DNA of 64,000 nt from the NCBI RefSeq assembly GCF_014650115.1, contig NZ_BMUI01000005.1, positions 248,001-312,000 on the forward strand, in the 5' to 3' direction. The first letter of the stretch is position 1. Every line of letters begins with the position of its first letter. A program made the position numbers and the translations under genes. The notes beneath the pieces are model-generated. The model searched no databases and was not told the origin of the DNA. It was given only the letters and a program-made list of their open reading frames with translations. This document shows, in pieces, positions 43,480 through 52,786 of this stretch. The stretch is from Streptomyces olivaceoviridis (lineage in GTDB: Bacteria > Actinomycetota > Actinomycetes > Streptomycetales > Streptomycetaceae).

Positions 43480-44757
43480 CTACGTACGGTCCGTGCCGTC
43501 TCCCCCGGCGCCCGGAGGGGTGGGCGGAAGGTCCGTACCGGTCTCAGGTCGACCGGCCGGGGGTGGCGGCGGGACGGTCCCGTCCGGTGCGGTCAGGGGA
43601 ACGCCCGCACCCGGTCCGCCCTGACCGGCCCAGGGCCCGGCACCGACCGCACCGGGCCCCGGCTGCCCCGCCCACGGCCCGACGCCCCCCGCGCCCGGCC
43701 CCGGCTGCCCCGCCCACGGCGGAGCAGCCACCACCCCCGGACCCCATCCCGGCTGCCCCGTCCACTGCCGCGGCACCGGAACACCGTTGCCGTACGGGTA
43801 GCCCGGCGGGAGAGCCGGTGGCTGGGGTGCCGGAGCCGTGCGGTCCAGTCGGCGGCGGCGCAGCCACCACGCCACGGCCGCCGTGTACAGCGCGATGCTC
43901 AGCACGTCGAGCACGACGAGCTGCCAACTCGCGTCGGCGGCGGTCTCGTCGCTGGTGAGCCCGTCCACGACGGCGGCCGAGACGCCGAAGGCGAACAGGT
44001 TGTTGACGGTGTGCAGGGCGATGGACGCCTCCAGTCCGCCGGTGCGCCAGGTCAGCCAGCCCGCGGCCACGCCGAACACCACGAGGTCGGCGAAGCCCCA
44101 GGGCGTGCCCCAGCCGTGGGCGGCGGCGAACAGGAACGCCTGGGGCACGAGCGCGGCCCACGGCGAGCGCAGGAACGCCCCGGCGGTCTGCGTCAGCCAG
44201 CCGCGGAACACGTACTCCTCGGCGGCGGCCTGCACCGGCACCAGCAGCACCAGCATGACCAGGGCCCGTCCGAAGGCCGGCCATCCCACCCACTGGCTGT
44301 CCGGCTCGCCGTCTGCGGGGAGCAGGAACAGACAGCCCATCGCGAGGCCCACGATCGGTAGGGCGGTCAGCACGCACAGCAGCAGCCAGCGCCATCTCAG
44401 CCGGCCGGTCACGGAGGACACCGTGCCGGCGGGGCGCCGTCCGATCCAGCGCACGACCAGCAGCAGGACGGGTATGCCGACCGCGATGCAGAGCAGGTCG
44501 ACGGCGGTCTCGGAGACGGGGCCGAACTCCGGCCAGCCGTCGTCGTCCTGGGGGTAGCCCAGGCCCGAGCCCAGGGCCGCGACGAGGAGCATGAGGACGA
44601 CCACGGTGATCATGTACGCCACGGCCACGACCAGGGTCCCGAGCAGGGGGCGCCACCACCGGTAGCGCGGTGAGAGGCGGGCCAGGCGGTGGTAGGGGAG
44701 CTGCTCGGTGAACTGTGCCTGCGCGGGGGGCAACAGCAGGGGCTGTGACTGTGTCAT
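43480..44757 (-). CDS. CPBP/CAAX family intramembrane protease with Pro/Gly-rich tail
   Basis: 425 residues. About eight transmembrane helices (GTLVVAVAYMITVVVLMLLV, LLCIAVGIPVLLLVV and others) carry the CPBP motifs AAAEEYVFRGWL (EExxxR), FLFAAAHGWGT and the final ALHTVNNLFAFG. These are metal-dependent membrane proteases of the CAAX/Abi group. The last 120 residues are Pro/Gly/Gln-rich with repeats of the type PPWAGQPGPGAGG, likely a disordered cytoplasmic tail. I took ATG 44757; a start at 44793 is possible. Convergent with the AfsR-like gene. Confidence 0.88.
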   Translation of the reverse strand: MTQSQPLLLPPAQAQFTEQLPYHRLARLSPRYRWWRPLLGTLVVAVAYMITVVVLMLLVAALGSGLGYPQDDDGWPEFGPVSETAVDLLCIAVGIPVLLLVVRWIGRRPAGTVSSVTGRLRWRWLLLCVLTALPIVGLAMGCLFLLPADGEPDSQWVGWPAFGRALVMLVLLVPVQAAAEEYVFRGWLTQTAGAFLRSPWAALVPQAFLFAAAHGWGTPWGFADLVVFGVAAGWLTWRTGGLEASIALHTVNNLFAFGVSAAVVDGLTSDETAADASWQLVVLDVLSIALYTAAVAWWLRRRRLDRTAPAPQPPALPPGYPYGNGVPVPRQWTGQPGWGPGVVAAPPWAGQPGPGAGGVGPWAGQPGPGAVGAGPWAGQGGPGAGVPLTAPDGTVPPPPPAGRPETGTDLPPTPPGAGGDGTDRT

Positions 44758-44908
44758 GGCGTCAGCCTGCCCAAAGACACCGGAACGCGCCATCGGCTCG
44801 CGGCAGGACCGGCTTCTGCGTCCGGCAGGGCCGACCGCACACCGCACCGCCGAGGTCGATGTCCGTTCGCCGCCGGTGCTCCCCCGGGCCGTCGGCTGGG
44901 ATGGGCAC

Positions 44909-45658
44909 ATGACTTCACAAGCGGATCTGCGGGGCAGGACGGCACTGGTCACCGGTGGCAGCCGGGGCATCGGCGCGGCGACGGCACGGCGACTGGCGCG
45001 GGAGGGCGCGGACGTGGCCGTGACCTATGTGCGGGGCAAGGACGCGGCCGAGGAGGTCGTGCGGGACATCGAGGCGCTGGGGCGGCGGGCGGTGGCCCTG
45101 CGCGCGGACTCGGCGGACGCGGCGCAGACGGCGGACGCGGTGCGGCGCGCGGCGGAGGAACTGGGCGGGCTGGACGTGCTGGTGGGCAACGCGGCCGTCG
45201 GGATGATGGGGCCGCTGGAGAGCCTGTCCCTCGCCGATGTCGACCGGCTCCTCGCGGTGAACGTGCGCGGGGTGTTCCTGGCCGCCCGGTCCGCCGCCGC
45301 GGTGATGGGCGACGGCGGGCGGATCATCACGGTCGGCAGTTGTGTCACCGCGCGGGTGCCGGGTCCGGGGGCCACGCTGTACGCGATGAGCAAGTCCGCC
45401 GTGGTGGGGCTGACGAAGGCTCTGGCGCGGGAGTTGGCCGGGCGCGGGATCACGGCGAACGTGGTGCACCCCGGGCCGACGGACACGGACATGAACCCCG
45501 CGGACGGCCCGTACGCGTCCGGTCAGGCGGCCGTGACCGCCCTCGGCCGGTTCGGTACGGCCGAGGAGGTCGCGTCCATGGTGGCGTTCCTGGCGGGGCC
45601 GGACGCGGCGTACGTGACGGGCGCGGAGTTCTCGGTGGACGGCGGGTACGCGGCGTGA
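44909..45658 (+). CDS. Classical short-chain dehydrogenase/reductase
   Basis: 249 residues with all classical SDR marks: TGGSRGIG nucleotide loop near the N-terminus, NAAVG, catalytic Ser in GSCVTARVP, Tyr-x-x-x-Lys as YAMSKS, PGPTDTDMNP and the C-terminal YVTGAEFSVDGG. A 3-oxoacyl-ACP reductase-like or glucose dehydrogenase-like oxidoreductase; substrate unknown. The Arg/Lys after the first strand (VTYVRGKDAAE) suggests NADP(H). ATG 44909. Its stop is 22 bases from the convergent YihY gene stop. Confidence 0.9.
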   Translation: MTSQADLRGRTALVTGGSRGIGAATARRLAREGADVAVTYVRGKDAAEEVVRDIEALGRRAVALRADSADAAQTADAVRRAAEELGGLDVLVGNAAVGMMGPLESLSLADVDRLLAVNVRGVFLAARSAAAVMGDGGRIITVGSCVTARVPGPGATLYAMSKSAVVGLTKALARELAGRGITANVVHPGPTDTDMNPADGPYASGQAAVTALGRFGTAEEVASMVAFLAGPDAAYVTGAEFSVDGGYAA

Positions 45659-45680
45659 CGGAGCGGGGAGGGCGGGCGCG

Positions 45681-46745
45681 TCAGGTCTCGTCCAGGCGGC
45701 GTACGTCCTCCTCGTCCCACTTCCTGGTGTCGCGGGGCTGGGTGTACGGCGCGGCCCGGGGCGGGTGGCCACCGGCGATGGCCCGCTGCCGTACGGTCTC
45801 CGCGTCGAACTCCAGCCCCAGCAGGACGGCCAGGTTGGTGATCCACAGCCAGACCAGGAAGACGATGACGCCGGCCATGGTGCCGTAGGTCTTGTTGTAG
45901 GAGGCGAAGTTGGCGACGTAGAACGCGAAGCCGGCGGAGGCGGCCATCCAGATCAGCAGGGCGAGGACGCTGCCGGGGGTGATCCACCGGAACCCTTTGA
46001 CCTTGGCGTTCGGGGTCGCCCAGTACAGGATGGCGATCATCACGGTGACGAGCAGGACCAGCACGGGCCACTTGGCGATGGACCACGCGGTCAGCGCCGT
46101 GTCGCCGAGCCCGAGCGCGTCCCCGGCCCGGCGGGCCAGGCCGCCGGTGAAGACCACGATGAGCGCGCTGGCCACGGCGAGGACCATCAGGACCACGGTG
46201 ACGCCGACGCGCACGGGGAGGAGCTTCCACACCGGGCGGCCCTCGGGCATGTCGTAGACGGCGTTGGCGGCGCGGATGAACGCGGCCACGTAGCCGGAGG
46301 CCGACCACACGGCCAGCACGAGGCCGAGGACGGCCACGAGGGAGCCGGTTCCGGTGCCGTTCTGGAGCTGCTGAACCGCCCGGGTGATGATGTCGCGGGC
46401 GGGACCGGGGGCGAGGTTCCGCAGGTTGGCCAGAACCTTGTCCGTGACCGACCGGCCGGCGACGGCCAGCAGGGAGACCAGCACCAGCAGGGCCGGGAAC
46501 AGGGACAGGACGGCGTAGTAGGTGAGCGCCGCGGCCCGGTCGGTGAGCTCGTCGTCGCGGAACTCGCGCAGCGAGCCCTTGAACACCGCCGGCCATGCGC
46601 GCCGGGGCAGTTTCACCGGGGTGTCCGGCGCCCTGCGCTCGACGTCCTCGTCGGGTCCGGCCTCGTCCGGCGCGGGGATCCGCGTCTCCGGGGTCTCGTC
46701 GGCGGCCTGCTTGTGGTGCCGCCCTGGTACGTGCAGCTTCGCCAT
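45681..46745 (-). CDS. YihY/virulence factor BrkB family membrane protein
   Basis: 354 residues. A charged N-terminal arm (about 1-50) is followed by DRAAALTYYAVLSLFPALLVLVSLLA, the signature of the YihY/BrkB family, and about six transmembrane helices, ending in FLVWLWITNLAVLLGLEFDAE. Once called ribonuclease BN, the family is now thought to be transport-related. The last 50 residues are polar and basic. ATG 46745 assumed; no strong Shine-Dalgarno. Confidence 0.88.
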   Translation of the reverse strand: MAKLHVPGRHHKQAADETPETRIPAPDEAGPDEDVERRAPDTPVKLPRRAWPAVFKGSLREFRDDELTDRAAALTYYAVLSLFPALLVLVSLLAVAGRSVTDKVLANLRNLAPGPARDIITRAVQQLQNGTGTGSLVAVLGLVLAVWSASGYVAAFIRAANAVYDMPEGRPVWKLLPVRVGVTVVLMVLAVASALIVVFTGGLARRAGDALGLGDTALTAWSIAKWPVLVLLVTVMIAILYWATPNAKVKGFRWITPGSVLALLIWMAASAGFAFYVANFASYNKTYGTMAGVIVFLVWLWITNLAVLLGLEFDAETVRQRAIAGGHPPRAAPYTQPRDTRKWDEEDVRRLDET

Positions 46746-46822
46746 GTCCGTCGGGTAACCCCACGGGGCGTGATCACGCCCCCGGTTCACCCGTCGAGGC
46801 CCCGGGGCCTCCCCCACCCGGT

Positions 46823-46851
46823 GCCCTCCGCCCGGCGGCGGGGCGGAGGGC
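46823..46851 (-). terminator. Hairpin terminator of the 46878-47327 gene
   Basis: GCCCTCCGCCC (46823-46833) pairs perfectly with GGGCGGAGGGC (46841-46851), 26 bases beyond that gene's stop. Confidence 0.65.
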
Positions 46852-46877
46852 GTGCGGGCGAGCCGCCGTGCCGGGGC

Positions 46878-47327
46878 TCAGTGCGCGTTGGCGAACCGCT
46901 TGAACGCGGCCTTGGTGCCGGAGCCGGCGATGCCGTCGATGGGGCCGCGGTAGCCGTAGCTGTCCTTCAGGAGCCGCTGGAGCGCCTTGATCGTGCCCTT
47001 GCCGACGACGCCGTCGATCGGGCCGGTGTAGCCCCAGTACTTCTTCAGGCAGCGCTGGAAGGCCTTCCAGCTGTTGGTGCCGAGCTTGCCGTCGATGGAG
47101 TTCCGGTAGTTCCAGTACGTCTTCAGCCAGCGCTGGACCTTCTTCGCCTCGGTGGCGTTCAGGCCGAGGTTGGTCACGGCCTGCGGAGTGACGGCCTCGG
47201 TGGCCGCCGCCGGATGGACCGTCGCGGGCGCCGCGAAGCTCGTGCCCGCGGCGGCGAGGCTGCCCGCGGCCAGCGCCACCGTGGTCGCGGTGGCGAGGAA
47301 GGTCCTGGTGAAGATGTTCGTCCGCAT
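46878..47327 (-). CDS. Secreted protein with peptidoglycan-binding-like repeats
   Basis: 149 residues from ATG 47327 (GGGGGAAAC upstream). Signal peptide ends near SFAAP. The mature part has three related units of about 30 residues: NSIDGKLGTNSWKAFQRCLK, GPIDGVVGKGTIKALQRLLK, GPIDGIAGSGTKAAFKRFAN. They match the PG_binding_1 pattern (DG..G..T..A...FQ). Units of this type bind cell wall, usually next to a hydrolase; here they stand alone. Function may be wall decoration or regulation of a partner enzyme. Confidence 0.8.
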   Translation of the reverse strand: MRTNIFTRTFLATATTVALAAGSLAAAGTSFAAPATVHPAAATEAVTPQAVTNLGLNATEAKKVQRWLKTYWNYRNSIDGKLGTNSWKAFQRCLKKYWGYTGPIDGVVGKGTIKALQRLLKDSYGYRGPIDGIAGSGTKAAFKRFANAH

Positions 47328-47499
47328 GTGTTTCCCCCTGGTTGACGAGTGCCTCTCGGCACGGCACACAAGCTACGTGCCGGGGGGCCGCACGTCGCCA
47401 ACCCGGGAGTTGACGCCCGGCTCCAACGGCCGCGGTAGGGCCGGACCGGTGTACAACCCCCGTGGTAGGCGCAAGGGGCGCGCGCCGGTCGCGGGCCCG

Positions 47500-48102
47500 T
47501 CAGCCCCGCCCGCCGCTGAGGTTCCCCCACCGGGGTCCGATCTGCCTCCACTCCTCGTCCCACTCGGCCAGGCGCCGCCGGATGAGCCGGCCCCGGACCA
47601 GCCGGCCGGCGCCCCAGACCAGCGCGCCGGCCGCCGGGGCGACGAGGACGCCGGTGAGCGCCGACTGGAGGTCGGCCGCCACTCCGGTGACGGGGGCGGA
47701 CACGACCCGGTCCGCCTGGTTCGTCCACACCGTCACCCGGGTACCGGCCGGGGCGCCCGGGAAGACCTTCGCCCGGTCGGTGTGCGCCGAACCGTCCTGG
47801 TCCGTCCAGCGCACGGCGGCCCAGACCCGTCCGTCGTCGTAGCCGCTGCCGGCGTCGGGGGTTCGCGCCGCGTCGTCGGTGAGCACCGCGGACACCGGGT
47901 GCACGTGGGTCAGCCGTGCCGCGAACGCGGACTCGGAGACCTGGGCCGCCCACAGGCCCGCGACGACCCCGACGACCAGGGCCAGCACCCAGCCGGCGAG
48001 GACGATCCATGCCTCGACGACATCGCTGTGCCGCCGCAGCGGGTTGCGCCGCCACCGCCACAGCCGTACCCGGGTGACCGTCGTGGGAGGTGTCCGTGTC
48101 AT
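47500..48102 (-). CDS. Rv1733c-like two-helix membrane protein
   Basis: 200 residues from ATG 48102, with AAGGAGG as Shine-Dalgarno. N-terminus RLWRWRRNPLRRHSDVVEAW then transmembrane helix IVLAGWVLALVVGVVAGLWA, an extracytoplasmic domain of about 80 residues, and a second hydrophobic segment (LTGVLVAPAAGALVWGAG) before a basic tail. This is the layout of the actinobacterial Rv1733c family, named from a dormancy-induced M. tuberculosis protein. No activity is known. By analogy it may be expressed in hypoxia or stress. Confidence 0.75.
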   Translation of the reverse strand: MTRTPPTTVTRVRLWRWRRNPLRRHSDVVEAWIVLAGWVLALVVGVVAGLWAAQVSESAFAARLTHVHPVSAVLTDDAARTPDAGSGYDDGRVWAAVRWTDQDGSAHTDRAKVFPGAPAGTRVTVWTNQADRVVSAPVTGVAADLQSALTGVLVAPAAGALVWGAGRLVRGRLIRRRLAEWDEEWRQIGPRWGNLSGGRG

Positions 48103-48291
48103 CGTCACCGCCTCCTTGCGCCCACCGGCGGCCGGAACCCGCAGCGGCCCCCGCGGTCTCCCGGACCCGGTCGCCCGAGCGAGGGTCATGACACCATCCT
48201 GCACCTCTCCCGGCCGGTCGTCCGCCGCGGGCCGGGCCTCTCTTCCGGATCGGGCGCGCCCCGGCCCACCGCGCCGCCCGACCGGCGGCCC

Positions 48292-49029
48292 TCAGCCCTC
48301 CTGGGAGGGCCTGAGCGGCAGGTCGTCGGTGTAGGCGTTCACCGGCGGGGCGACGGGTCGGACGCCCCTGGCGTCGAGCGCCGCCTCCGCCGTCCTGGTG
48401 CCGAGGGTGCCGTGCGGGTGCCAGGTTCCGGTCACCTCCAGCCAGGTGTCGGCGGGCGGTGCCCCGCTGCCGTAGACGCGCACCTTGACCGTCTGTGAGT
48501 CCGCCGCGCAGCAGGAGAAGACGATCCGGGTCAGGTACCAGCCGTCGCCCCCGCCGGCCGGGGTGACGAATCCGGTCAGCCGGACGGTGCGGTGCTCGAC
48601 GGCCCGGCCGCGGTCCTGCTGGACCCGCTTGGTGAAGTCGGTCAGGGTCAGCGGCAGCGGCGAGGTCGCGGGCAGCGGCGCGAACCCCTTCTGCACGGCG
48701 ACGGGCTTGGTGTCGGCGCGGGCCGCGGTGTACGCGCCGAGCGCGGGCGGGGGGTGGAGGAGCAGGCTGAGCGCGGGGAGGAACAGCAGCCAGGCGACGC
48801 GCGGGGTGCCGCTGTGGTCGTGGCCGTGCCCGGTGTCGTCGGCCGTGTGCCGCCGGTCCCGGGTGATCGCTGCCGCCAGGCCGAGCAGCAGCAGGACGGC
48901 GCCGGACACGATCAGTGCCGGGCGCAGTCCGGCCTTGACGTAGCGCAGGTAGGTGTCGGTGAGGAGGGCCGTGTGCAGCAGTCCGGTGCCGGTCAGCGCC
49001 AGGAGCAGGGCCTGGAGGGGGCGTTTCAC
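48292..49029 (-). CDS. TIGR03943-family putative permease subunit
   Basis: 245 residues from GTG 49029, overlapping the permease stop by GTGA. N-terminal transmembrane helices (LLLALTGTGLLHTALLT, ALIVSGAVLLLLGLAAAI, VAWLLFLPALSLLL) surround a His-rich stretch DDTGHGHDHSG. An extracytoplasmic domain follows with FSCCAADSQTVKVRVYG, where the two Cys are typical of the family. TIGR03943 proteins pair with a permease of the preceding type; metal handling is suspected from the His-rich loop and Cys pair but unproven. Confidence 0.85.
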   Translation of the reverse strand: MKRPLQALLLALTGTGLLHTALLTDTYLRYVKAGLRPALIVSGAVLLLLGLAAAITRDRRHTADDTGHGHDHSGTPRVAWLLFLPALSLLLHPPPALGAYTAARADTKPVAVQKGFAPLPATSPLPLTLTDFTKRVQQDRGRAVEHRTVRLTGFVTPAGGGDGWYLTRIVFSCCAADSQTVKVRVYGSGAPPADTWLEVTGTWHPHGTLGTRTAEAALDARGVRPVAPPVNAYTDDLPLRPSQEG

Positions 49030-50108
49030 AGCAGTGCCCCTGAGATCAGGACGCTCGCGGTGACGGCCACGACGGTGGTCGCCGTGGAGAACCGCCAGGC
49101 GAAGGCGCGGCCGAAGGTGCCCGCCTGAAGCGCGATCAACTTCAGGTCGACCATCGGACCGACCACCAGGAACGCGAGCCGGGCGGTCGGCGAGAAGCCG
49201 GTGAGCGAGGCCGCGACGAATGCGTCGGCCTCCGAGCAGACGGCCAGCAGTACGGCGAGGACGGCCAGGAAGAGCACCGAGAGCCAGGGCGAGCCGGAGA
49301 AGGCGTCGAGGACGGAGCCCGGCACGGTGACGTCGAAGGTGGCGGCGGCCATGGCGCCGACGACTAGGAAGCCGCCGGCGTGCAGGAAGTCGTGCTGGAA
49401 GCCGAGCCGGAACTCGGTCCGGCGACTGTGGCCGTGCCGGTGGCCGCTGTGCCGGTGGCGCGGGAGCGGGCGCAGCCACGTCTCCTTGCCGAGCCAGAGC
49501 CACAGCCAGCCCATGACGGCCGCCGTGGCGAGGGAGGCGAGCAGCCGGGCGGCGACCATCGCGGGGTCGCCCGGGAAGGCGACGGCGGTGGCCGTGAGGA
49601 CGACGGGGTTGATCGCGGGCGCGGAGAGCAGGAAGGCGAAGGCGGCGGCCGGGGTCACGCCCCGGCGGATCAGGCTGCTCGCGACGGGCACGGAGGCGCA
49701 CTCGCAGCCCGGCAGGACCGCGCCGGCGACGCCGGCGACCGGGACGGCGAGGGCCGGCCGCTTCGGCAGCACCCGGGTGAACAGGTCGGCCGGCACGAAG
49801 GCGTTGATGGCGCCGGACAGGGCGGTGCCGAGGAGCAGGAAGGGGAGCGCCTGGACGGTGATGGCCAGGCAGACGGTGCGCCAGGCCTGGACGGCGGGGT
49901 GGTTCAGCCACGGCGTGCCGACCAGGAGGAGCACGGCCGCGACGGTGAGGGCGGCACCGAGGGGCCACGGCCGGGGGACGGCGCCGGGCGGCCAGGGTCT
50001 CGGGCGGGCGCCCGGTGGCCACGGCCGGATGCGGCGCACGGGCGGATCGGGGTGGGGCACGGCCGCCACGCCCTCCGTCACACCAACCAGCTCATCCGCT
50101 TTGTCCAT
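49026..50108 (-). CDS. Permease, DUF318 / YraQ-like
   Basis: 360 residues. The family hallmark PVAGVAGAVLPGCECASVPV, with its Cys-x-Cys in a membrane segment, sits in the first half. About eight transmembrane helices are visible. A His-rich cytoplasmic loop RHRHSGHRHGHSRR splits the two halves; the second half has CSEADAFVAASL. YraQ/DUF318 permeases are linked to efflux or sulphur and metal handling. ATG 50108 has GGAG five bases upstream. It forms a coupled operon with the TIGR03943 gene. Confidence 0.87.
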   Translation of the reverse strand: MDKADELVGVTEGVAAVPHPDPPVRRIRPWPPGARPRPWPPGAVPRPWPLGAALTVAAVLLLVGTPWLNHPAVQAWRTVCLAITVQALPFLLLGTALSGAINAFVPADLFTRVLPKRPALAVPVAGVAGAVLPGCECASVPVASSLIRRGVTPAAAFAFLLSAPAINPVVLTATAVAFPGDPAMVAARLLASLATAAVMGWLWLWLGKETWLRPLPRHRHSGHRHGHSRRTEFRLGFQHDFLHAGGFLVVGAMAAATFDVTVPGSVLDAFSGSPWLSVLFLAVLAVLLAVCSEADAFVAASLTGFSPTARLAFLVVGPMVDLKLIALQAGTFGRAFAWRFSTATTVVAVTASVLISGALL

Positions 50109-50319
50109 TTTCACTCCGGATGTCGGTGTCTGGCCGACGATAAGCGACGAGCACGGCCCGGCCGCGCGTACACGCCGCCGCGCGTACGCGCCGCTGCCGA
50201 AGCGACCCGGTCGGAACGGCGCGTCCCCTCGGTGGCTCTTCTCACATTTCGGGCCGAACGGGGCCTGAGGTGACGGGCGCCACGTCGCCGGGCGCCACGG
50301 TTGTCTACGTTCGTGACCC

Positions 50320-51114
50320 ATGTCGTCCCGCCTCTCCCGCACAGCACGCGCCAAGGCCTGCGCCCTCGTGGCCTCGGCGACCGCCCTCCTCGCCACCGGG
50401 CTCCTGCACCCCACTCCGGCCGCGGCCGCCTCGGCACAGGCCACGGCGGCCGTGCTCGACCTGGACGGCACCGACCCCACACCCGTGGTCCGCGGCGAGG
50501 ACAGGGCGTACGACACCGCCAGCATCGTCAAGGTCGACATCCTCGCGGCGCTGCTGCTCCAGGCACAGGACGCCGGGCGGGGGCTCACCGCGCGGGAACG
50601 GGAGCGCGCCGAGCCGATGATCCGGCGCAGTGACAACGCGGCGGCCAACGCCCTGTGGCGGCAGATCGGCCGGGCCCCCGGGCTGGCGGCGGCCAACAAG
50701 CGCCTGGGCCTGACCTCGACGACGGGCGGGCCCGGCGCCAAGTGGGGCCTGACCCGGACGACCGCGCGCGACCAGATACGGCTGCTGCGGGCCGTGTTCG
50801 GCACCGGCGGAACGGTCCACGCGGGCTCCGGCGGACTCGACGCGGACTCCCGCGCCTACATCCGCGCCCTGATGAGCCGGGTCGTGCCCGAGCAGACCTG
50901 GGGCGTCCCGGCGGCCGGCGCCGAGGGCTCCGGGAAGACCCTGAAGAACGGCTGGCTCCAGCGCGACACGACGGGCCTGTGGGACGTCAACAGCGTCGGC
51001 CGGATCACCGTCAAGGGGCACCGGTACCTCGTCGCGGTGCTGTCGGACGGCAGCGCCTCCATGAGCGACGGCGTGTCCCTGGTGGAGCGGACGGCACGCG
51101 CGGCCGTGGGGTGA
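50320..51114 (+). CDS. Secreted serine hydrolase with class A beta-lactamase fold
   Basis: 264 residues. Signal peptide to about residue 37 (AAAASA). Active-site motifs: SxxK as TASIVK near residue 67, SDN as RRSDNAA near 106, and a KTG-box equivalent LKNGW near 207 (KNG rather than KTG). It lacks the omega-loop ExxxN I would expect of a true beta-lactamase, so a penicillin-interacting or other serine hydrolase is more likely. ATG 50320 begins MSSRLSRTARAK. Confidence 0.82.
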   Translation: MSSRLSRTARAKACALVASATALLATGLLHPTPAAAASAQATAAVLDLDGTDPTPVVRGEDRAYDTASIVKVDILAALLLQAQDAGRGLTARERERAEPMIRRSDNAAANALWRQIGRAPGLAAANKRLGLTSTTGGPGAKWGLTRTTARDQIRLLRAVFGTGGTVHAGSGGLDADSRAYIRALMSRVVPEQTWGVPAAGAEGSGKTLKNGWLQRDTTGLWDVNSVGRITVKGHRYLVAVLSDGSASMSDGVSLVERTARAAVG

Positions 51115-51282
51115 GCGGTCCCCCGCACGGCGGTCACACCCCCCGGGCCCAGGGCGCGGCCGTCGCCCTTGGCCTGTGATCAGCCGGGCGCCGGCGGAGC
51201 AAGGTGCCGCCGGGGCTTTTCGGTCGCCGTGGAAGGGGCACGCGGTCGGGGAACTGCTTCCGACCGGAGAGGCGAGACCACG

Positions 51283-51696
51283 ATGGCCGAGTACGAACGT
51301 TCCCGCACGATGCCCGCGCAGCCCGAGCAGGTCTTCGACCAGGCGGCGAACACCGCCCAGCTCGATGCCTGGCTCCCGGGCGAGCTGCACGTGGACGTCC
51401 AGGATCCGCCCGCCGTGACCGTCCACGAGGACCGCTCCGGCGAGGACACGCCCGCCCTGCTGCGGTCCGAGCCGGACCAGATGCGCCTGGAGTGGGGCAC
51501 GCGCGAGCAGGGCGCCTACGCGGGCTGGCTCCAGGTGGCCGGCATCGGCAGCGGAGCCAGCGAGGTGACCGTGCACCTGTCCTTCTTCGAGGAGGGTCAC
51601 GACCCGGGCGAACGGGCGGTGAGCGACGCCCTGGACGGCAGCCTGCGCCGGCTGGAGGAACAGGTGCGGATGCGGGTCGACAACGCGGCCGGCTGA
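51283..51696 (+). CDS. SRPBCC-family protein
   Basis: 137 residues: MAEYERSRTMPAQPEQVFDQAANTAQLDAWLPGE opens a START/Bet v1-like fold, ending in the long C-terminal helix DALDGSLRRLEEQVRMRVDN. Ligand unknown. ATG 51283, with GGAGAGG about 9 bases upstream. One base separates its stop from the next ATG (TGACATG), so it is coupled with the mannose-6-phosphate isomerase gene. Confidence 0.82.
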   Translation: MAEYERSRTMPAQPEQVFDQAANTAQLDAWLPGELHVDVQDPPAVTVHEDRSGEDTPALLRSEPDQMRLEWGTREQGAYAGWLQVAGIGSGASEVTVHLSFFEEGHDPGERAVSDALDGSLRRLEEQVRMRVDNAAG

Positions 51697-51697
51697 C

Positions 51698-52771
51698 ATG
51701 ACGCCCCCGGTGGGCTGGTCCCCGCTGCGCCTCGGCACGCCCGTCGAACAGCATGTCTTCGGCGGCCGGGCCCTGGCCGACCGGCAGGGCCGGACGAGGC
51801 TGCCGTACGGCCCGGTCGCCGAGACCTGGGAGGTCAGCGACGTCGACGGGGAGGGCGCCGTGGTGACCGAGGGCCCGGCGGCGGGGCGGTCGCTGCGGGA
51901 GCTGATGGCGAAGGACCCCGGCGGCCTGCTGGGCGACCGCCCGCACGGACCGCGTTCCCCCTGCTCACCAAGTTCATCGACGGAACGCGCGCGCTGCCCG
52001 TGCACCTGCACGCCGACGACGCCACCGCCCGCCGTCTGGAGGGCGAGCCGAACGGCAAGACCGAGGCGTGGCACGTGCTGGACGCCGTACCCGGCGCCAC
52101 CGCCCTGGTCGGCGTGCGGCCCGGGGTGGACCGGCAGCGGTTGCGCCGGGCGCTGCTCGCGCAGGACTTCGACGCGGTGATGCGCCGCCTGCCGGTGCGC
52201 GCCGGGCAGACCGTGTACGTACCGGGCGGGACCCTGCACAGTTTCGGGCCGGGCACCCTGGTGTACGAGATCGAGCAGACCTCCGACATCCAGCAGCACG
52301 CCATGCCCTGGGGGATGGAGGACGGCTCGCCGCTGGCCGAGCGGGAGCGGGAGGCGAACATCGAGCGGCTGCTGGACGAGTGGCGGCCGGAGCCCCGGCC
52401 GCGGTTCCAGCCGGGGCTGAGCGTGCCGGTCGACGACTCGGTGGTGCGCACGGTGCCGTGCGCGGGGCCGTACTTCGCGCTGGAACGCTGGACGGCCGGC
52501 AGCACCGCCCCCCCTCGCCCGTACGCTCGCGACGGCGCAGGTCCTCAGCAACGCCGGCGCCCCGGTGACCGTCACCTGCGGCGGCTGGACCGGCCGGCTC
52601 GGCCGGGCGCGGACCCTGCTGCTGCCGGCCGCGCTCGGGGAGGTACGGGTGAGCGGGCCCGCCGACGTCCTGTTCGGCTACGTCCCCGACCTCGATGACG
52701 ACATCCGGGCCCCGCTGACGGCCGCCGGCCACGGCCCGGCCGTGATCGCCGCCCTCGGCGAGGGGCTCTGA
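51698..52771 (+). pseudogene. Class I mannose-6-phosphate isomerase-like gene with two frameshifts
   Basis: Reading by segments gives one protein of about 357 residues. LGTPVEQHVFGGRALADRQG and YGPVAETWEVSD open it. At about 51947 one base appears missing (HG-TAFPLLTKFIDG). The middle has LPVHLHADD, KTEAWHVLDAVPG, YVPGGTLHSFGPGTLVYEIE and QTSDIQQHAMPWG, the cupin metal-ligand region of type I PMI proteins. A run of seven Cs (52508-52514) adds a base; after it the original frame resumes as LARTLATAQVLSNAGAPVTV and ends at 52771. As written the product stops at 52180. The homopolymer sites make sequencing error plausible. Confidence 0.72.
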
Positions 52772-52786
52772 GCACGGCTCGTGCCC

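Noticed and set aside
50101-50120. TGAAAATG at the permease start as a possible Zur box
   Set aside because: Only one half-site matches; the second half (GACAAAG) is not the inverted repeat, and it overlaps the start codon.
51974-52786. Minus-strand frame continuing from the truncated helical protein through the isomerase
   Set aside because: Past about 52787 it is antisense to clear isomerase sequence and becomes Arg/Pro-rich.
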